From Leptasterias polaris (lineage: Eukaryota; Echinodermata; Asteroidea; Forcipulatida; Asteriidae): a stretch of 64,000 nucleotides of DNA. The DNA lies in contig JAZGTN010000029.1 in assembly GCA_037783415.1 (NCBI GenBank), positions 3,057,501 through 3,121,500 on the forward strand, written 5' to 3'. Below, in pieces: positions 37,701 to 45,900 of this stretch; within the stretch, counting starts at the first letter, position 1, and the number at the start of each line of letters is the position of its first letter. Under the pieces are notes generated by a model. That model had not been told where the DNA came from and did not search any database. It saw only the letters and a program-made list of their open reading frames with translations. Made by a program: the position numbers and the translations under genes.

Positions 37701-38791
37701 ATCGTAAATCAAGACTTGAATACCTCGGCTTATGTTAAAGAGGGTTACCAAGGTCAATGTGATCCACCCATTTTCCAATAGATCGATCCATTAAGCCCCG
37801 CCTCCTTACGAGTTGACCAATCACAGCCGCGAAACCCGATCACCATTGGCATTAGTGCAAAGATCACCAAACGGCTCAAATGGTGATCAGATTTCGCGGT
37901 TGTTATTGGTCAATGAGAAATGGGCGTGGCTTAATGGATCGGTGTTGGGAAACAATATCACAAGTCTCTAACCTCATGTTAAAATGGTGTTGCATTGTTT
38001 GATACCCTTCAAGTGTAATTTATGACAGAATAAAAAAAAAGTGTTCGACGACGTCACATTTCAAATGTATTGTTCGTACATTTGTGTACAGAGAAATTTC
38101 AGTTTATTCCTGAATTCTGATGATATTAAATCAAAACGGCATTGAATTTGAGCGTTCTATGACTGGCGCAGAAAGTCATCTTACAGACTCATTATTATTA
38201 TTATTTTAAAAAAATCCTGGGCCCAATGTCATAGAGCTGCTTAAGCACAAAAAGTAGCTAAGCACAAAAAAAATTCTCTTACCAGAATAAGGTTACCAAC
38301 CAAACTACCATGTCACATGTACAATTTGTGACTGGTATCCTGCTTATTTCTGCTAAGCAGAAAATTGTTAAGCAGTATTTTCTGCTTAAGCAGCTCTATG
38401 AAATTTGACCCTGGATCAGAATTTTTTTTGCTCAGATTTTATGTCAGTTTGATCAATTTCTGTGTCAGTTTGATTCCGGGTCCACTGACCCAGAATGGGT
38501 CTGGTCACCTTGGACCCGGAACTGGTTCAATTCTGACCCAGGATTTTTTTAGAGTTAGTTTACGACGATTAAAGCTACGTGTATATGACTGTCATTCACA
38601 ATGTTTCTTTCCCCCATATCTTGTTCCCCTCTCCTTGATACAGGCAGAGCAACATGACCCGAGTTGTGAACATGGTCCAGTCGGATCTAGGAGGTATGCT
38701 GCCCAAGACGCTTGTGGACTCCGCACTGCCGAGCAATCTCATCGACTTCTTCATCGACTTGGAAAACGCCCTTAAGTCCAATATAGAATAA
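13695..38791 (+). CDS. StAR-related lipid-transfer (START) domain protein, STARD4/5/6 group, complete, 5 exons
   Basis: Exons 13695-13781, 21409-21458, 28850-28982, 30938-31152 and 38644-38791 join in phase to 210 residues and a stop. That is the size of the single-domain START proteins STARD4-6 (about 205-220). START domains are helix-grip folds that carry one sterol or other lipid through the cytosol. Seen in order: DWKVAKTS with KDIRVLYKKSSEFDGY (strand start), YRAECTLQASPERILDYI, GKWDKNVKESEVIE, THSAAMGLISSRDFLDLI (the hallmark SAAMxLIS-RDF segment), KRYPTNG, CSPRDGFVRGTNY, then TRVVNMVQSDLGGMLP and the closing helix NLIDFFIDLENALK. There is no transmembrane helix. All four introns are GT-AG and full of repeats; a GGGTCA-type minisatellite lies about 250 bp before exon 2. 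It could be orthologous to STARD5 or a pre-duplication member; a tree is needed. Confidence 0.92.
13782..17115. other. START intron 1, proximal part: no feature seen
   Basis: Intron sequence with short open frames only. A 19-base G run lies at 15856-15874. The frames at 15537-16155 either cross it or have no family resemblance. Confidence 0.3.
15856..15874. repeat. Poly-G run (19)
   Basis: Nineteen consecutive G in START intron 1. Confidence 0.9.
17117..17296. mobile_element. Small MITE-like inverted repeat
   Basis: GGGTCGATTTCACAAAG at the left is matched by the complement of CTTTTTGTGAAATCAAGCCC at the right, about 180 bp apart, with no coding capacity. The body contains repeated CACTTATGAT motifs. 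Family membership is uncertain. Confidence 0.45.
17300..19820. other. START intron 1, middle part: no feature seen
   Basis: No exon passes splice-site and domain tests. A short direct duplication of AAATGGAAAACAATAGAACAAT occurs at about 19013-19065. The open frame at 19103-19342 resembles nothing I recognise. Confidence 0.3.
19823..20057. mobile_element. Hairpin-ended MITE (TAGACTTG family) with 9-bp target duplication
   Basis: Element 19832-20048. The left end TAGACTTGACTCAAGTCC and the right end GGACTTGAATCAAGTCTA are inverted copies, and each end is also self-complementary (AGACTTG against CAAGTCC/T). Exact 9-bp direct repeats GGTTAGTCC flank it at 19823-19831 and 20049-20057. There is no coding capacity. 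The ends match the 63346 copy, but the interior is different, so this is a sister subfamily. A 9-bp duplication is typical of Mutator-like elements among others; the superfamily is not settled. Confidence 0.85.
20520..20735. repeat. GGGTCA/TGACCC dispersed repeat body
   Basis: Contains GGGTCAGAATTGACCC, a 24-base G run (20553-20576), ATGGGATTGTAACTCGGATTCTGCGTCATTTTGA and GGTCAAATTGACCC. The middle segment recurs at 32235-32275 (GGGATTTAACTCGGACTTTACGTCATT). This is therefore a dispersed element whose palindromic motif has expanded into the satellite that follows. Confidence 0.6.
20553..20576. repeat. Poly-G run (24)
   Basis: Twenty-four consecutive G, the longest homopolymer in the window. 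Confidence 0.9.
20735..21157 (+). repeat. 34-bp palindromic minisatellite upstream of START exon 2
   Basis: About 12.5 copies of a 34-bp unit whose core is GGGTCAATTCTGACCCGG, a near-perfect inverted repeat. Left copies are joined by AAGTGTTTTGAGTAT and right copies by AAGTATTTTGAGTGT, so two variants have been amplified in separate blocks. It ends about 250 bp before exon 2. Confidence 0.95.
21306..21376. repeat. AATA / GAATACAT microsatellite
   Basis: Imperfect AATAAATAAATG and AATACATG repeats immediately before the acceptor of START exon 2. Confidence 0.8.
21409..21458 (+). CDS. Exon 2 (50 bp) of START gene
   Basis: Acceptor ATCCTTTGCAG, donor GTAAGT. 16 codons plus two bases, KDIRVLYKKSSEFDGY. 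The frame closes with exon 3 to give ...GYIYRAEC. An AATA/GAATACAT microsatellite (about 21308-21375) sits just before the acceptor. Confidence 0.85.
21875..22205. repeat. Dispersed repeat, copy 2 of the 3.7-kb family
   Basis: Parallel to 3725-4025: AAAGCTTACTGATTATG, TACAACCAAAAT, TTTCTCCTGACTCACTCAAC, TTTTCACAGGTTTGTTG and ATGGTTGATCACATAAAACA occur in the same order. Confidence 0.6.
22206..23445. other. START intron 2: no feature seen
   Basis: No recognisable exon or repeat was found in this part of the intron. Confidence 0.25.
23445..23535 (+). mobile_element. tRNA-like SINE head (Leu/Ser-like)
   Basis: Box A-like GTCGTGGCCGAGACGCTGG at about 23447, then box B AAGGTTCGGGTCCCAG at about 23509, about 60 bases apart, as in a tRNA with a long variable arm. 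No matching acceptor stem and no anticodon loop could be defined, so a SINE head is more likely than a tRNA gene. Confidence 0.5.
23540..26400. other. START intron 2, distal: no clear feature
   Basis: Only short open frames. An imperfect inverted pair (CGGCTTCGGCTAC near 24611 against GTAGCCGTATAGC near 24702) may be a small decayed MITE. Confidence 0.25.
26413..26458 (+). repeat. 22-bp direct duplication
   Basis: CACAAAATCACGAGGGAACTTA occurs twice back to back. Confidence 0.9.
26462..27830. other. START intron 2: no clear feature
   Basis: A moderately CpG-rich segment (26700-27060) without a supported exon. The minus frame at 27196-27582 has no recognised domain. Confidence 0.25.
27833..28130 (+). 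repeat. 128-130 bp tandem repeat, 2.3 copies
   Basis: The unit starts CAAGAAAGAATGCAATGA at 27833, 27961 and 28091. The first two are nearly identical over their whole length; the third stops after about 40 bp. Each unit itself contains diverged TTTTCCAACAGAAGT sub-repeats, so it arose by two levels of duplication. Confidence 0.95.
28383..28425 (+). repeat. Hammerhead-like repeat core, copy 1
   Basis: CCTGACGATGATTCGAGCAA then GCTAGTCGAAACGTTGAGAC. CTGACGA fits the hammerhead CUGANGA core; then comes one extra base, an imperfect hairpin GATTCG/CTAGTC, and GAAACG. The same arrangement occurs at 31433 and 55735. It is a dispersed repeat for sure; catalytic activity is not shown, because the extra base and the lack of a clear stem I argue against a canonical fold. 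Confidence 0.5.
28850..28982 (+). CDS. Exon 3 of START gene
   Basis: Acceptor TTTGAACAG, donor GTGAGA. The first base completes the Ile codon split with exon 2; the last codon is AAG (phase 0). It encodes YRAECTLQASPERILDYI and GKWDKNVKESEVIEHINK. Confidence 0.9.
28983..30937. other. START intron 3: no clear feature
   Basis: No repeat with recognisable ends was found between exons 3 and 4. Confidence 0.3.
30938..31152 (+). CDS. Exon 4 of START gene
   Basis: Acceptor CGTCTTTATAG, donor GTAAGG. Phase 0 in, phase 2 out. It carries the diagnostic THSAAMGLISSRDFLDLI segment and CSPRDGFVRGTNYHGGTF. Confidence 0.92.
31433..31475 (+). repeat. Hammerhead-like repeat core, copy 2 (decayed)
   Basis: CCTGAAGACCATCAAAGCAA then ACATATCGAAACGTCGAAAA. 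CTGAAGA and GAAACG are kept, but the hairpin between them is broken (CATCAA against CATATC). Confidence 0.45.
31595..31955. mobile_element. MITE, GGCAAAGTATACTTTTGG family, copy 1
   Basis: The left part (AAAGGCAAAGTATACTTTTGG) and the right part (CCAAACATATAGGACCTTCC) are inverted relatives. The interior (GAAACGTTTCTCAGATTC; CTCAAAATGCTTTATACTAT) matches the complement of 43128-43497. No coding capacity. Confidence 0.75.
32040..32290 (+). repeat. GGGTCA/TGACCC 21-bp repeat, second locus
   Basis: 32061-32220 is a run of about 21-bp units CCGGGTCAGGATGACCCATTT with variants. The flank GGGATTTAACTCGGACTTTACGTC matches the flank of the 20.7-kb satellite. The same family has thus expanded at two sites with different unit lengths. 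Confidence 0.85.
33140..33280 (-). mobile_element. tRNA-derived SINE (GGTTCGAATCCCACC family), copy 2
   Basis: Minus strand: box B CCGGTTCGAATCCCACCTCA near 33198-33217 and the body complement of GGGATGATAACCCAATCTAC. Same family as 9895-10085 and 57380-57500. Confidence 0.6.
33385..33775. mobile_element. Decayed MITE of the 43.1-kb family
   Basis: TTGGTAACTACCCCAAAAATTAATG, GAAATCTGAGAAACAATTCATG with its inverted partner ATGAATCGTTTCTCGGATTTC, and CACCTGAAACTTTCACATGTGA follow the same order as 43128-43497. Outer ends are no longer clear. Confidence 0.5.
34328..34455. mobile_element. Small inverted-repeat element
   Basis: GGGGCTCTGGAAGTGCCATCTGAC at the left is paired with GGATGGCACTTCAAGAGCTCC at the right, 70-80 bases between arms (GATGTCGTCATC / GATGTCATCATC inside). 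This fits a short MITE or an inverted duplication. Confidence 0.55.
34578..34675 (+). mobile_element. tRNA-derived SINE (CGGCCAAGCTAACTGC family), copy 1
   Basis: TAGGACTTGCGATCACAAGG, box B GTGGGTTCGAATTCGG, then AAGCTAACTGCTGATTTCAC and ACTAAGTATTGACGTC. The same series is present on the minus strand at 53165-53285. The 5' half of the tRNA head is incomplete here. Confidence 0.75.
34788..34835 (+). repeat. AAAC microsatellite
   Basis: About eleven AAAC/CAAA units with one TAAC interruption. Confidence 0.95.
37312..37688. mobile_element. MITE, AAAGGCACTGAACATG family, full length
   Basis: Left end AAAGGCACTGAACATGTTTGGTAATTA and right end TAATTACCAAACGTGTTCAGTGCCTTT are near-perfect inverted copies about 377 bp apart. 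The interior keeps ACAAACCTGTGAAAATTTGGGCTGAATTGGTCA, the block shared with the copies at 45.8 and 51.1 kb. No coding capacity; it must be mobilised in trans. Confidence 0.9.
37775..37948. mobile_element. MITE, GATCGATCCATTAAGCC family, copy 1
   Basis: A 174-bp element that folds end to end. CGATCCATTAAGCC-CGCC, TTGACCAATCACAGCCGCG and GATCACCATT on the left are mirrored on the right. It is nearly identical to 52005-52172, differing mainly by a 5-bp GGCAT insertion and a single G. The near identity means recent activity or conversion. Confidence 0.92.
38216..38414. mobile_element. MITE, AGAGCTGCTTAAGCAG family, copy 2
   Basis: Inverted ends CATAGAGCTGCTTAAGCA and TGCTTAAGCAGCTCTATG, extended outward by CCTGGGCCCAATGT against AAATTTGACCCTGG. 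About 200 bp, located 230 bp before START exon 5. Interior ACCAGAATAAGGTTACC and GTGACTGGTATCCTGC match the other copies. Confidence 0.88.
38455..38550. repeat. GGGTCA/TGACCC motif cluster, third locus
   Basis: GATTCCGGGTCCACTGACCC, ATGGGTCTGG, TTGGACCCGGAAC and TCAATTCTGACCCAGG repeat the palindromic motifs of the 20.7- and 32.1-kb loci, here without tandem expansion. It ends about 95 bp before the last START exon. Confidence 0.6.
38644..38791 (+). CDS. Exon 5 (last) of START gene
   Basis: Acceptor CTTGATACAG. The first base completes a Gly codon. It encodes QSNMTRVVNMVQSDLGG, MLPKTLVDSALPSNL and the C-terminal amphipathic helix. TAA stop at 38789-38791. Confidence 0.92.
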
Positions 38792-39195
38792 CTTCGACCG
38801 AGCGGCGGCCATTTTGGAGCGATGGTGGAGGAGGAGGAGGAGGACAGTCTTTCGCTGGTACCCTGTTAAACTATTGTTGCGCGAATTTGATACGCGAGGC
38901 TGGCGACCAGCCAACTTTTAATTGTTATTTAAGTACCCCATACTTCGTCATTGGTTGTTAGGGTTGCACGAGTTGATTGGTCTTGTAAAAGTGCAAAAAT
39001 TTAATTCAAACTTTGTAAACCAAAGGGAAGCCTTAATATGATGTTCTTGAGTGAATCGATGAAAATAAGATATTTGTTTCCAGTTGTATGAGCACGTTTA
39101 TAGTGTTTAACTGAAATTAACCAAACTATATAGTATTATTGACCGAATTCTCAACTACAAGTCATACCGAAGTTAATCACATTCATCAGAATTGT

Positions 39196-39201
39196 AATAA
39201 A
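39196..39201 (+). promoter_or_regulatory. Candidate poly(A) signal of START gene
   Basis: First AATAAA noticed downstream of the START stop codon, about 405 bp into the 3' untranslated region. Use is inferred only. Confidence 0.45.
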
Positions 39202-39209
39202 CTGGGATT

Positions 39210-40125
39210 TAATTAATTAAATTTATGTCATGAGCTTTGTGGTTCATACCCAAAGTGTAAGTGTATAAGCAAGAGTGTTCCTTTTTATTTTTCATCAAAG
39301 TGTATGTTTATGTACCATTACAGTAAAAGTAAATCATTCAAATTATTTCAAACTTTTGTTCGGAAAGTCGTCATTAGAATTGTGTGTAATTTACAATTCT
39401 GCAAACGTGGATTCACAAACTGACCGGTTTGTTTGTGAAACCGAGTAGGGGACAACCAACCCCGAACTGACAGTTATTTTAAATAGACGTAAAGAAGATA
39501 TCAAATCATATCGTATAGACTTCGTACGATTCTTTGTCAATTACAATCCAACTCGTCGTCGAACTTCCGATTTCTAGGAAGCAACGATGGCAAAGTTGAT
39601 CCGAGGTTTTGGTTTCATTCTAACAGTCTATCCAAACTGATGCGAGAGGAAACATGAGACCATTTGCTGCATGTGTTTTATCGCCAATGTTAATCAGAGG
39701 CTGTTAGTAGTATGTTCCGGGGCTAGTCTTGTTAGCGTTCCTAGCAATTAGGGAGATTGGCGTAGAAATGCCCGTGTGTCATCGAGATACGTAGCCGTAG
39801 ATTGTCAGGCAACAACGTCTGGTCCCTGTGAGCGATGAATCGTCTATTGCCAGACAAGAAATGAAAGATTTGTGATTAATATGTGACTAAGGCTTTCTTT
39901 CATGAAGACACGTGGATCTCGCGAGTCCCAGAAGATGTTTTGAGAGATTCCGCAGCCAATTAAAGGGTCACATTATGATCGTAAATATGTTAGGGGTGAA
40001 CGCTTGATTGTGACCCACGGGACAAACAGTCAGTTTGACATTTGCAAACTTAAAAAATAAAGCATCTGATGGAAGTTACCAACTGAAAGTTTCTTATCAA
40101 AATATGTGAAATATGTTCCGGGAGG
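39210..40125. other. No supported feature
   Basis: AT-rich intergenic sequence between the START gene and the CpG-rich patch at 40.1 kb. Confidence 0.3.
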
Positions 40126-40129
40126 AGGT

Positions 40130-40640
40130 CCTCCTAGCGAGCGCTGCCGCCACCCATGTTTAGACGGCGAGACTTGCGTGCTTGGAGCACCACGTGGTGC
40201 GCCAGTCGACGCGGCAGGAAGTAAAATTGATCGGCGGCCGCGGCGCTGCGACGGACAACCGTGCTGATGCAATGAGCTCCAGTACAACCAATAGGATATG
40301 ACGCAAGCCGCGAGACCCACGCGCCAGCCACCATGTTACACCTTTATAAAAAGTATTTTTGTCTTGTGTACTTGTCAGCGGTTCTGGCTCATCTTCACCC
40401 GGTATTTTCACTCGTACTTGGCCATCCGGAATGATATCAGTGTCGCCCGGGAGCGATACTTGACGGGGTTCTGTGGCGACGGCGGACACGGCTCAGAGTG
40501 ACGGTGCAGGGGTGTCGAGAGCCCATCAGACGGCTCTCAGATTCGCTGTGATTGGAGTCTTGAGGTGGCTCGGTGGTGCTCTCTTCGTTCACTTCTATGT
40601 CTTGGGGAAAGATTAAATGAGAATGATACATCGTCAAGGT
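40130..40640 (-). other. CpG-rich patch with open minus-strand frames
   Basis: Clearly richer in CG dinucleotides than its surroundings, with minus-strand frames of 66-109 residues that overlap in different phases (40030-40320, 40134-40334, 40160-40489, 40437-40637). The frame at 40160-40489 begins MSAVATEPRQVSLPGDTD, which looks like natural protein sequence. I cannot find a donor site that continues it or a family for it. It could be a first exon plus promoter of a minus-strand gene, or simply a CpG island. Confidence 0.25.
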
Positions 40641-40644
40641 TGGG

Positions 40645-42360
40645 GGGAAAGAATGGAGTGGAATATTAAAGTGGAACTATGTTTCAATACGAAATGTATG
40701 CAAAGCACCCTGTGAAAAAAGACCCTCCATTCAGTTGCCCTCTGGCGGCTTTAGATGATCGCTCCAAAACATAGTTGTCGTTTATTTAGTTATTTCTTTA
40801 AAATATATGTATTGGATTTTTTTAAAAATTCAATGACGTGTTTATCATTTTGGAAAGGATCCATGCATCAGGACTAAAATAACTGTACCAAACTGCTCAA
40901 TGTGTGAACGGTTCAAACCATAGACTTTTTTTCCCCCAGTCCGTTCATAGTTTGATATCTGCAGAGGGTGATGACCATCAAGTTAGGGACACTGATGAGA
41001 CACTCCACCCACGGGATCTTCTCTAACTAGCTTTGACCAACCACGGATAATTTATTTGTATTTTTGTTTTACATTGAGTGTTATCGACCACCTTGTCTCG
41101 TTGTTGCCGCCAGACGAACCGTCAGGCAATTTCTCACTCCGTAGGTGTAATACACCGATCCAATTTGATTTTAAATTGCTGAGAAACGTTTTGTATGCCT
41201 TTAAAGCGCCCTCAAAGTTGAAAACAGTTGTCTAGTCTCTTACTCGAACGACTTCCCTAGAGATTCTTCCAGTGAGTCACTCCCCCAAGTCGCCATGAAA
41301 TCTTCAGTTTTGACAATTATCTTGTGGATCTCTGTCTCCGTAGCACAAAGTTCATGACGATTTAAACATGATGTGTAAGCGTCAAGCTTTATGTAAACCC
41401 CCTCTCCCCTGTTGTTGTGAAAGGTTTTGTCAAAATCACCGGCAAGCGCCGCCCCCACCCGTCCTCAAGCCTGGTCATGAAGCTCGACGTCGAAAAGCAG
41501 GCCATATATAGCGGAAGCAGGCGCGACAGTTGCGGTGGTGGTGGCGAACTCACGGGGGTGAAAATGCGTCTGGGGGTTAACGAACCCAGCTCGGATCCAT
41601 ACTGATTGATCGCTGACTCTCTCGCCTCCGCTTTCTCCCCGTCATCTCTCCTTGCCCAAGTGATGAGTAAGGTAGCGCTTCTATATCTGTGCTAATTGTT
41701 ATAGTCCGGCTGCGAGGAGTGAACACAAAAACCGCATGTAACCAAAATACCTGCCATCAATGACAGCCAGTTTGCATCACACCAGTGTGCCCCCCAAAGA
41801 TTGACTTTGTTTAATTAACATTCCATTCCCTCCAAGATCTGCTTCCGTTTTCTCCTCCAGTTAGCGGCACCGACCCTGATTACTATTTTTCTTTCCTTCA
41901 GCGAGCGACGACAGCGGCTGTCGGTTATTCGCATTGTATATAAATCATTAATGATTAAATATTGCTTCATGTCCGTACATGAAAGGGTCTCGGAGACTCG
42001 CTTTAAACTTTGTAATGTGCTCTTGTTTGGAATAGAAAAATGCGCGCCAAACTGGACCAAACTATTTTATAACACGTGCGCGCAACCGACACATACATTT
42101 ATAAATGTATGGGTGTTTAGTTCCCCGGTTTTGTAGCTCATTGAAAAGCAGTTCCAAAGGAACAATAATTATTATAAACTCGTAGTGGTATTAATATTGG
42201 TTAAAAGAGAACTAGCTAAACAGGTTGATATAATCATCTACTTAGATCCGTTGTAGTGACCCTTCGGGTCGAGTTGTCTTTATAACATGGCGGCCATCTT
42301 TCCCTCAATTTAAATGTAATGCCTTTGGCTGAAACGACAGCGTTGAAGAATAGGCCTTTT
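40645..42360. other. No firm feature
   Basis: One minus-strand frame at 41240-41458 (ends ...SLEESLGKSFE before a possible GTAAGA donor) looks exon-like, but no acceptor or partner exon was found. Otherwise the sequence is unassigned. Confidence 0.25.
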
Positions 42361-42364
42361 CGGA

Positions 42365-42571
42365 ATACTTGGCCTAATTTCATAGAGCTGCTTAAGCAGA
42401 AAATATTGTTTATAACGTTCTGCTTTAGCACAAATGAGCAGGATACCAGCCACAGATGGTACGTGTGACATTGTATTTTGGCAGGTAGCCGTACTGGTAT
42501 TAAAGCAACATTGTTTAGTGCTTAGCTACCTTTTATGCTGAAGCAGCTCCTTGAAAATGTTGCCCAGGTCA
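42365..42571. mobile_element. MITE, AGAGCTGCTTAAGCAG family, copy 3
   Basis: Left end TTTCATAGAGCTGCTTAAGCAG, right end CTGAAGCAGCTCCTTGAAAATG. Interior GGATACCAGCCACAG and GCAGGTAGCCGTACTGGTA. Opposite orientation to copy 2. Confidence 0.8.
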
Positions 42572-43087
42572 TAGCCATGCCTGCCGACGCCGTCAATTTG
42601 GACATGGCCAATTTAACCAAACCAATACTTGTTGGGGATACAGTCTGGTTCCTGTGCGCTTGTATTATGGAGAAATTTGGTATTGTATACATAGGGAACT
42701 TGACAAAGATGGCCGCAGCATAAAGAAATGTAGTGTTTAGTGTAAATCGATGTGATAACTTCATGCAATTGTAACCGGCATTATGCAAATTGATAGCAAT
42801 TAACATTATCTTGATCTTATTCTCACTTTATAACAAATGCATCTATTATAGATTCTTTACCATTTCCCTCTACCAGCTCAGCTTGACTCGTGTTAATATT
42901 TATTTGTAATATTGGTTTCCCAAATAGTTTAAATATGTCAATTATTTTCCCCACTGGGAATAGTTCAAAATAGGCTGCGTGCAAGCCTCGTGCATATATT
43001 CGAACATTGGAGCCCTTGAAAGTGCGAGATTTAGTTTCTTTCACGCGTTAAATCAACGCACGTGGTAACCCAAAGGTTCGAAAACAT

Positions 43088-43102
43088 GGGGGGGGGGGGG
43101 GG
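43088..43102. repeat. Poly-G run (15)
   Basis: Fifteen consecutive G next to the MITE at 43128. Confidence 0.9.
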
Positions 43103-43127
43103 AAACACGTGCGAAACTGTGGTCTTA

Positions 43128-43497
43128 AAGGGAAGGTATACGTTTGGTAATCACTCTTAAAATTAATGGCAATAAAATCTTATTGGTTAGAAGCCTACAG
43201 TAGCTTTCGATAGTATAAAGCATTTTGAGAAGCATTTCACTTTGAAGTAATGTGGTTATGTATAAAGATAGCAGTTGTTATGTCCCGAAAATTGAATCTG
43301 AGAAACGTTTCTGTCAGAACATAATATTGTTCTGACGGACATGCTCCAGATTTTCGGCTATATCTCAAAAATGCGACCACCTTTTGAAATGAAATTTTCA
43401 CAGGTGAGTTTTATTGTATATATCTACATTTATATGGGATTGAAACAATCGAATAGTTCCAAAAACTAAAGGTATACTTTGCCTTTAAAGTAAGCTT
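43128..43497. mobile_element. MITE, GGCAAAGTATACTTTTGG family, copy 2
   Basis: Starts TTAAAGGGAAGGTATACGTTTGGTAAT and ends ACTAAAGGTATACTTTGCCTTTAA, inverted relatives 370 bp apart. Inside is a second inversion (AACGTTTCTGTCAGAACA / TGTTCTGACGGACATG type). It is the complement of 31595-31955. Confidence 0.85.
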
Positions 43498-44164
43498 GCT
43501 AGATATACCTGTACATGACTGTACGCTATTTTATTGTACATCTAGCGACTTCACTCTACGATATCGCTGACTATTAAGAAAAGGCGCCCATCAACGATAC
43601 ATTCTTGTTAAAGGAATAGTTTCAGCGGGAAATAAATAATAATATCATTTTAGTTTTGCCCTATTTTGCACAGATGTCTTGGGTTAATAAGCTTGACTGA
43701 TGATAAGTTAAATGGTATTTAAGTTATAGTGAAATGCACTACTATTTATTATTGTTATAAGCTGTTAAATATTATTTCTTGTTTATAATGATAGTTTTAA
43801 ACTCATAATATTAATTAATAACATAATCGTATGTACGTAGAGATCCTAGCTATCACTTCATGTACTGATACTTGCAATGGCAGTGTTGAATAAATGTGGC
43901 TTCATTAAATACATTATGCAAATGCATCCTGTGTGAGCGTTCAAACTGTTGTTATGTTTGTGTTCAAGATATCTGACGTCATCATGACGTTTTCCTAACT
44001 TCATGACGCTTCTGATAATTATACATGACTATGTAGCCCAGGGATGGTGGAATCAGGGGCGTAGCTAGGACACTTTCGGTGGGCGGGGGAGGGTGTATCT
44101 ACTTTAGTTTGCCAACATTCAGTTCTGATATATTGGACACGTCACGAATGGTCAGCAGGACAAG

Positions 44165-44308
44165 GGGGTGTTCTCCAAACCTCGGCTGAGGCTCCGGCTC
44201 CAGCTAGCTCCGGGCTCCGTTTGATGCTGGAATGGAAACACCGTGCCCAGGACGGAGCCCAAGCCGGAGCTGGAGCCCAAGCCGAGGTTTGGAAAAGGCT
44301 TCATATTT
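44165..44308. mobile_element. GC-rich palindromic element
   Basis: TCCAAACCTCGGCTGAGGCTCCGGCTCC on the left is mirrored by GGAGCTGGAGCCCAAGCCGAGGTTTGGA on the right. Each arm also carries internal AGCTCC/GGAGCT repeats. About 140 bp without coding capacity, much richer in GC than the flanks. Confidence 0.75.
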
Positions 44309-44589
44309 CAATAACATATAGAGAGGGCTCAAAGGGAGGGGGAGTGGCGGGGTGGTCAGGAGGAAACCTCTTTTCAAATAAGCTTTGAACCCTTTTCTTT
44401 AAAGGCACGACGGGTGACTTGACACCTTTATTATTTTGATCAAATTGTCACTGGTTGGTTGTATCATTGAGCTGAGGAAGCCCTCCCTCTATGGTTGCAT
44501 GGCATGTTTATAATATAACACCCAAATAAAGACTGCATGGGAATTTATTTACTCATCAAACAAATACTGGATTTTTTTTAAAGGGGAGT

Positions 44590-44745
44590 TTGTACTTCTG
44601 AAAGTTCACAGATTTGCCAACAACGTTTATATACACAGACGAAAAATAATGACAGTAGAAAGCTTCCCCTGAAATATTACTGGCTAAGGTGCCACAGTCT
44701 TTGAGAAATTATTAAAACAATTCAACCAATAGGCCTAGACTCTTC
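44590..44745. repeat. Fragment of the 45.5/51.1-kb repeat
   Basis: GAAAGCTTCCCCTGAAATATTACTGGCTAAGG and GAGAAATTATTAAAACAATT correspond to GAAAACTTCCCTTGAAATAGTTTTGCTTGAAATG and GGAAATTAGTAAAACAATTAG at 45650-45715. Confidence 0.55.
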
Positions 44746-45544
44746 TCAGGGAACGTGGCCTTTTTGTATTCGTTGAATGCTGCCCTCACACATCCGATGA
44801 TAGTTTTGAATTTTAAGTCGGAAATATTCGCAAATGGTTCATACGTATATACCTGTACAAGTCACGGTACTTCTCTTACAACAGGCATCAATGCATCTTA
44901 GTATACGGATTATAGCGCCGAGCAAAGCTTCGAGATTAAAAAACATTAATTTATTTATTTGTCTGGCTTAAAATTACCAATCATGTCTTTTAACCACAAC
45001 TGTACACAGAGCTCTAACCACGCCTGGCTAATTAAATCTACACCCACTCACAATCCCTCATGAACTGCTCTACAAAATGTGTCTGCTGGGCCAATCAACG
45101 CCTATTAGTTACACTGGTGTCGGAATTAGATATTACACACACATCATGATGGTGTACTTTAGAAATGTCCACACTCTTCAAGGCAGAGAGTTAGTCATTT
45201 TACTGCAAATGTTTATTTTCGGAGTGCCTGTCACACTCGTAACGCTTGCCCACCACGGACAGTTGCATTTTGATATTTGCACATGAATGTATAATCATGG
45301 AGACTAATGATATGGTTGAGCTTCATACAGCTTTAGTTCTTTTCGCTCATCCCAATTAACAGCTGTATTTTTGACCACGTGAGGGCGTATGTTAACCGAA
45401 TTCACATAATGCAAAACAAGTTAACAAACTTGGTTCTTTCTCGTTCTTTTTGTTCAATAACTTGTCCATGTATTTCGCCATTATTGATACAATAAAACAA
45501 CATGCAGGCAGTTAAATTAAAATGAAGCTGTAAATTGTGACGCA

Positions 45545-45900
45545 AGAACATTAATTCCATGTTGATAGTGTGTACAACATTGGTAAGATTGAAAATATAC
45601 ATGTTCACAGATTTGCACATAACTTACATGGTATAAAGATGGTCATGGTGGAAAACTTCCCTTGAAATAGTTTTGCTTGAAATGCTATAATTTATAGGAA
45701 ATTAGTAAAACAATTAGTCTTTATCACGCGTGATAAGATCCGATGTTTGAAAACGGTGAAAATATGTGGGTTTGTTCACTCATTACGAAGACCGATTGAG
45801 CTTAAACTTTCACAGGTTTGTTATTTCATGTATATGTTGGGTCACATCATAGTGTGGATACAGGTCTTTGACAATTACCAATGTTGCATATGCATTTTAA
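45545..45900. mobile_element. MITE-like repeat, inverted copy of 51060-51350
   Basis: GTGTACAACATTGGTAAGAT, TTCACAGATTTGCACATAAC, TGGTATAAAGATGGTCATGG and ACTTTCACAGGTTTGTTATTTC all recur complemented and in reverse order at 51060-51350. The ACAGGTTTGTTATTTCATG block links it to the 37.3-kb MITE. Confidence 0.75.

Noticed and set aside
38365..38775. 136-residue plus frame ending in GLRTAEQSHRLLHRLGKRP
   Set aside because: Runs out of phase across a MITE and START exon 5; it is a shadow of the real exon.
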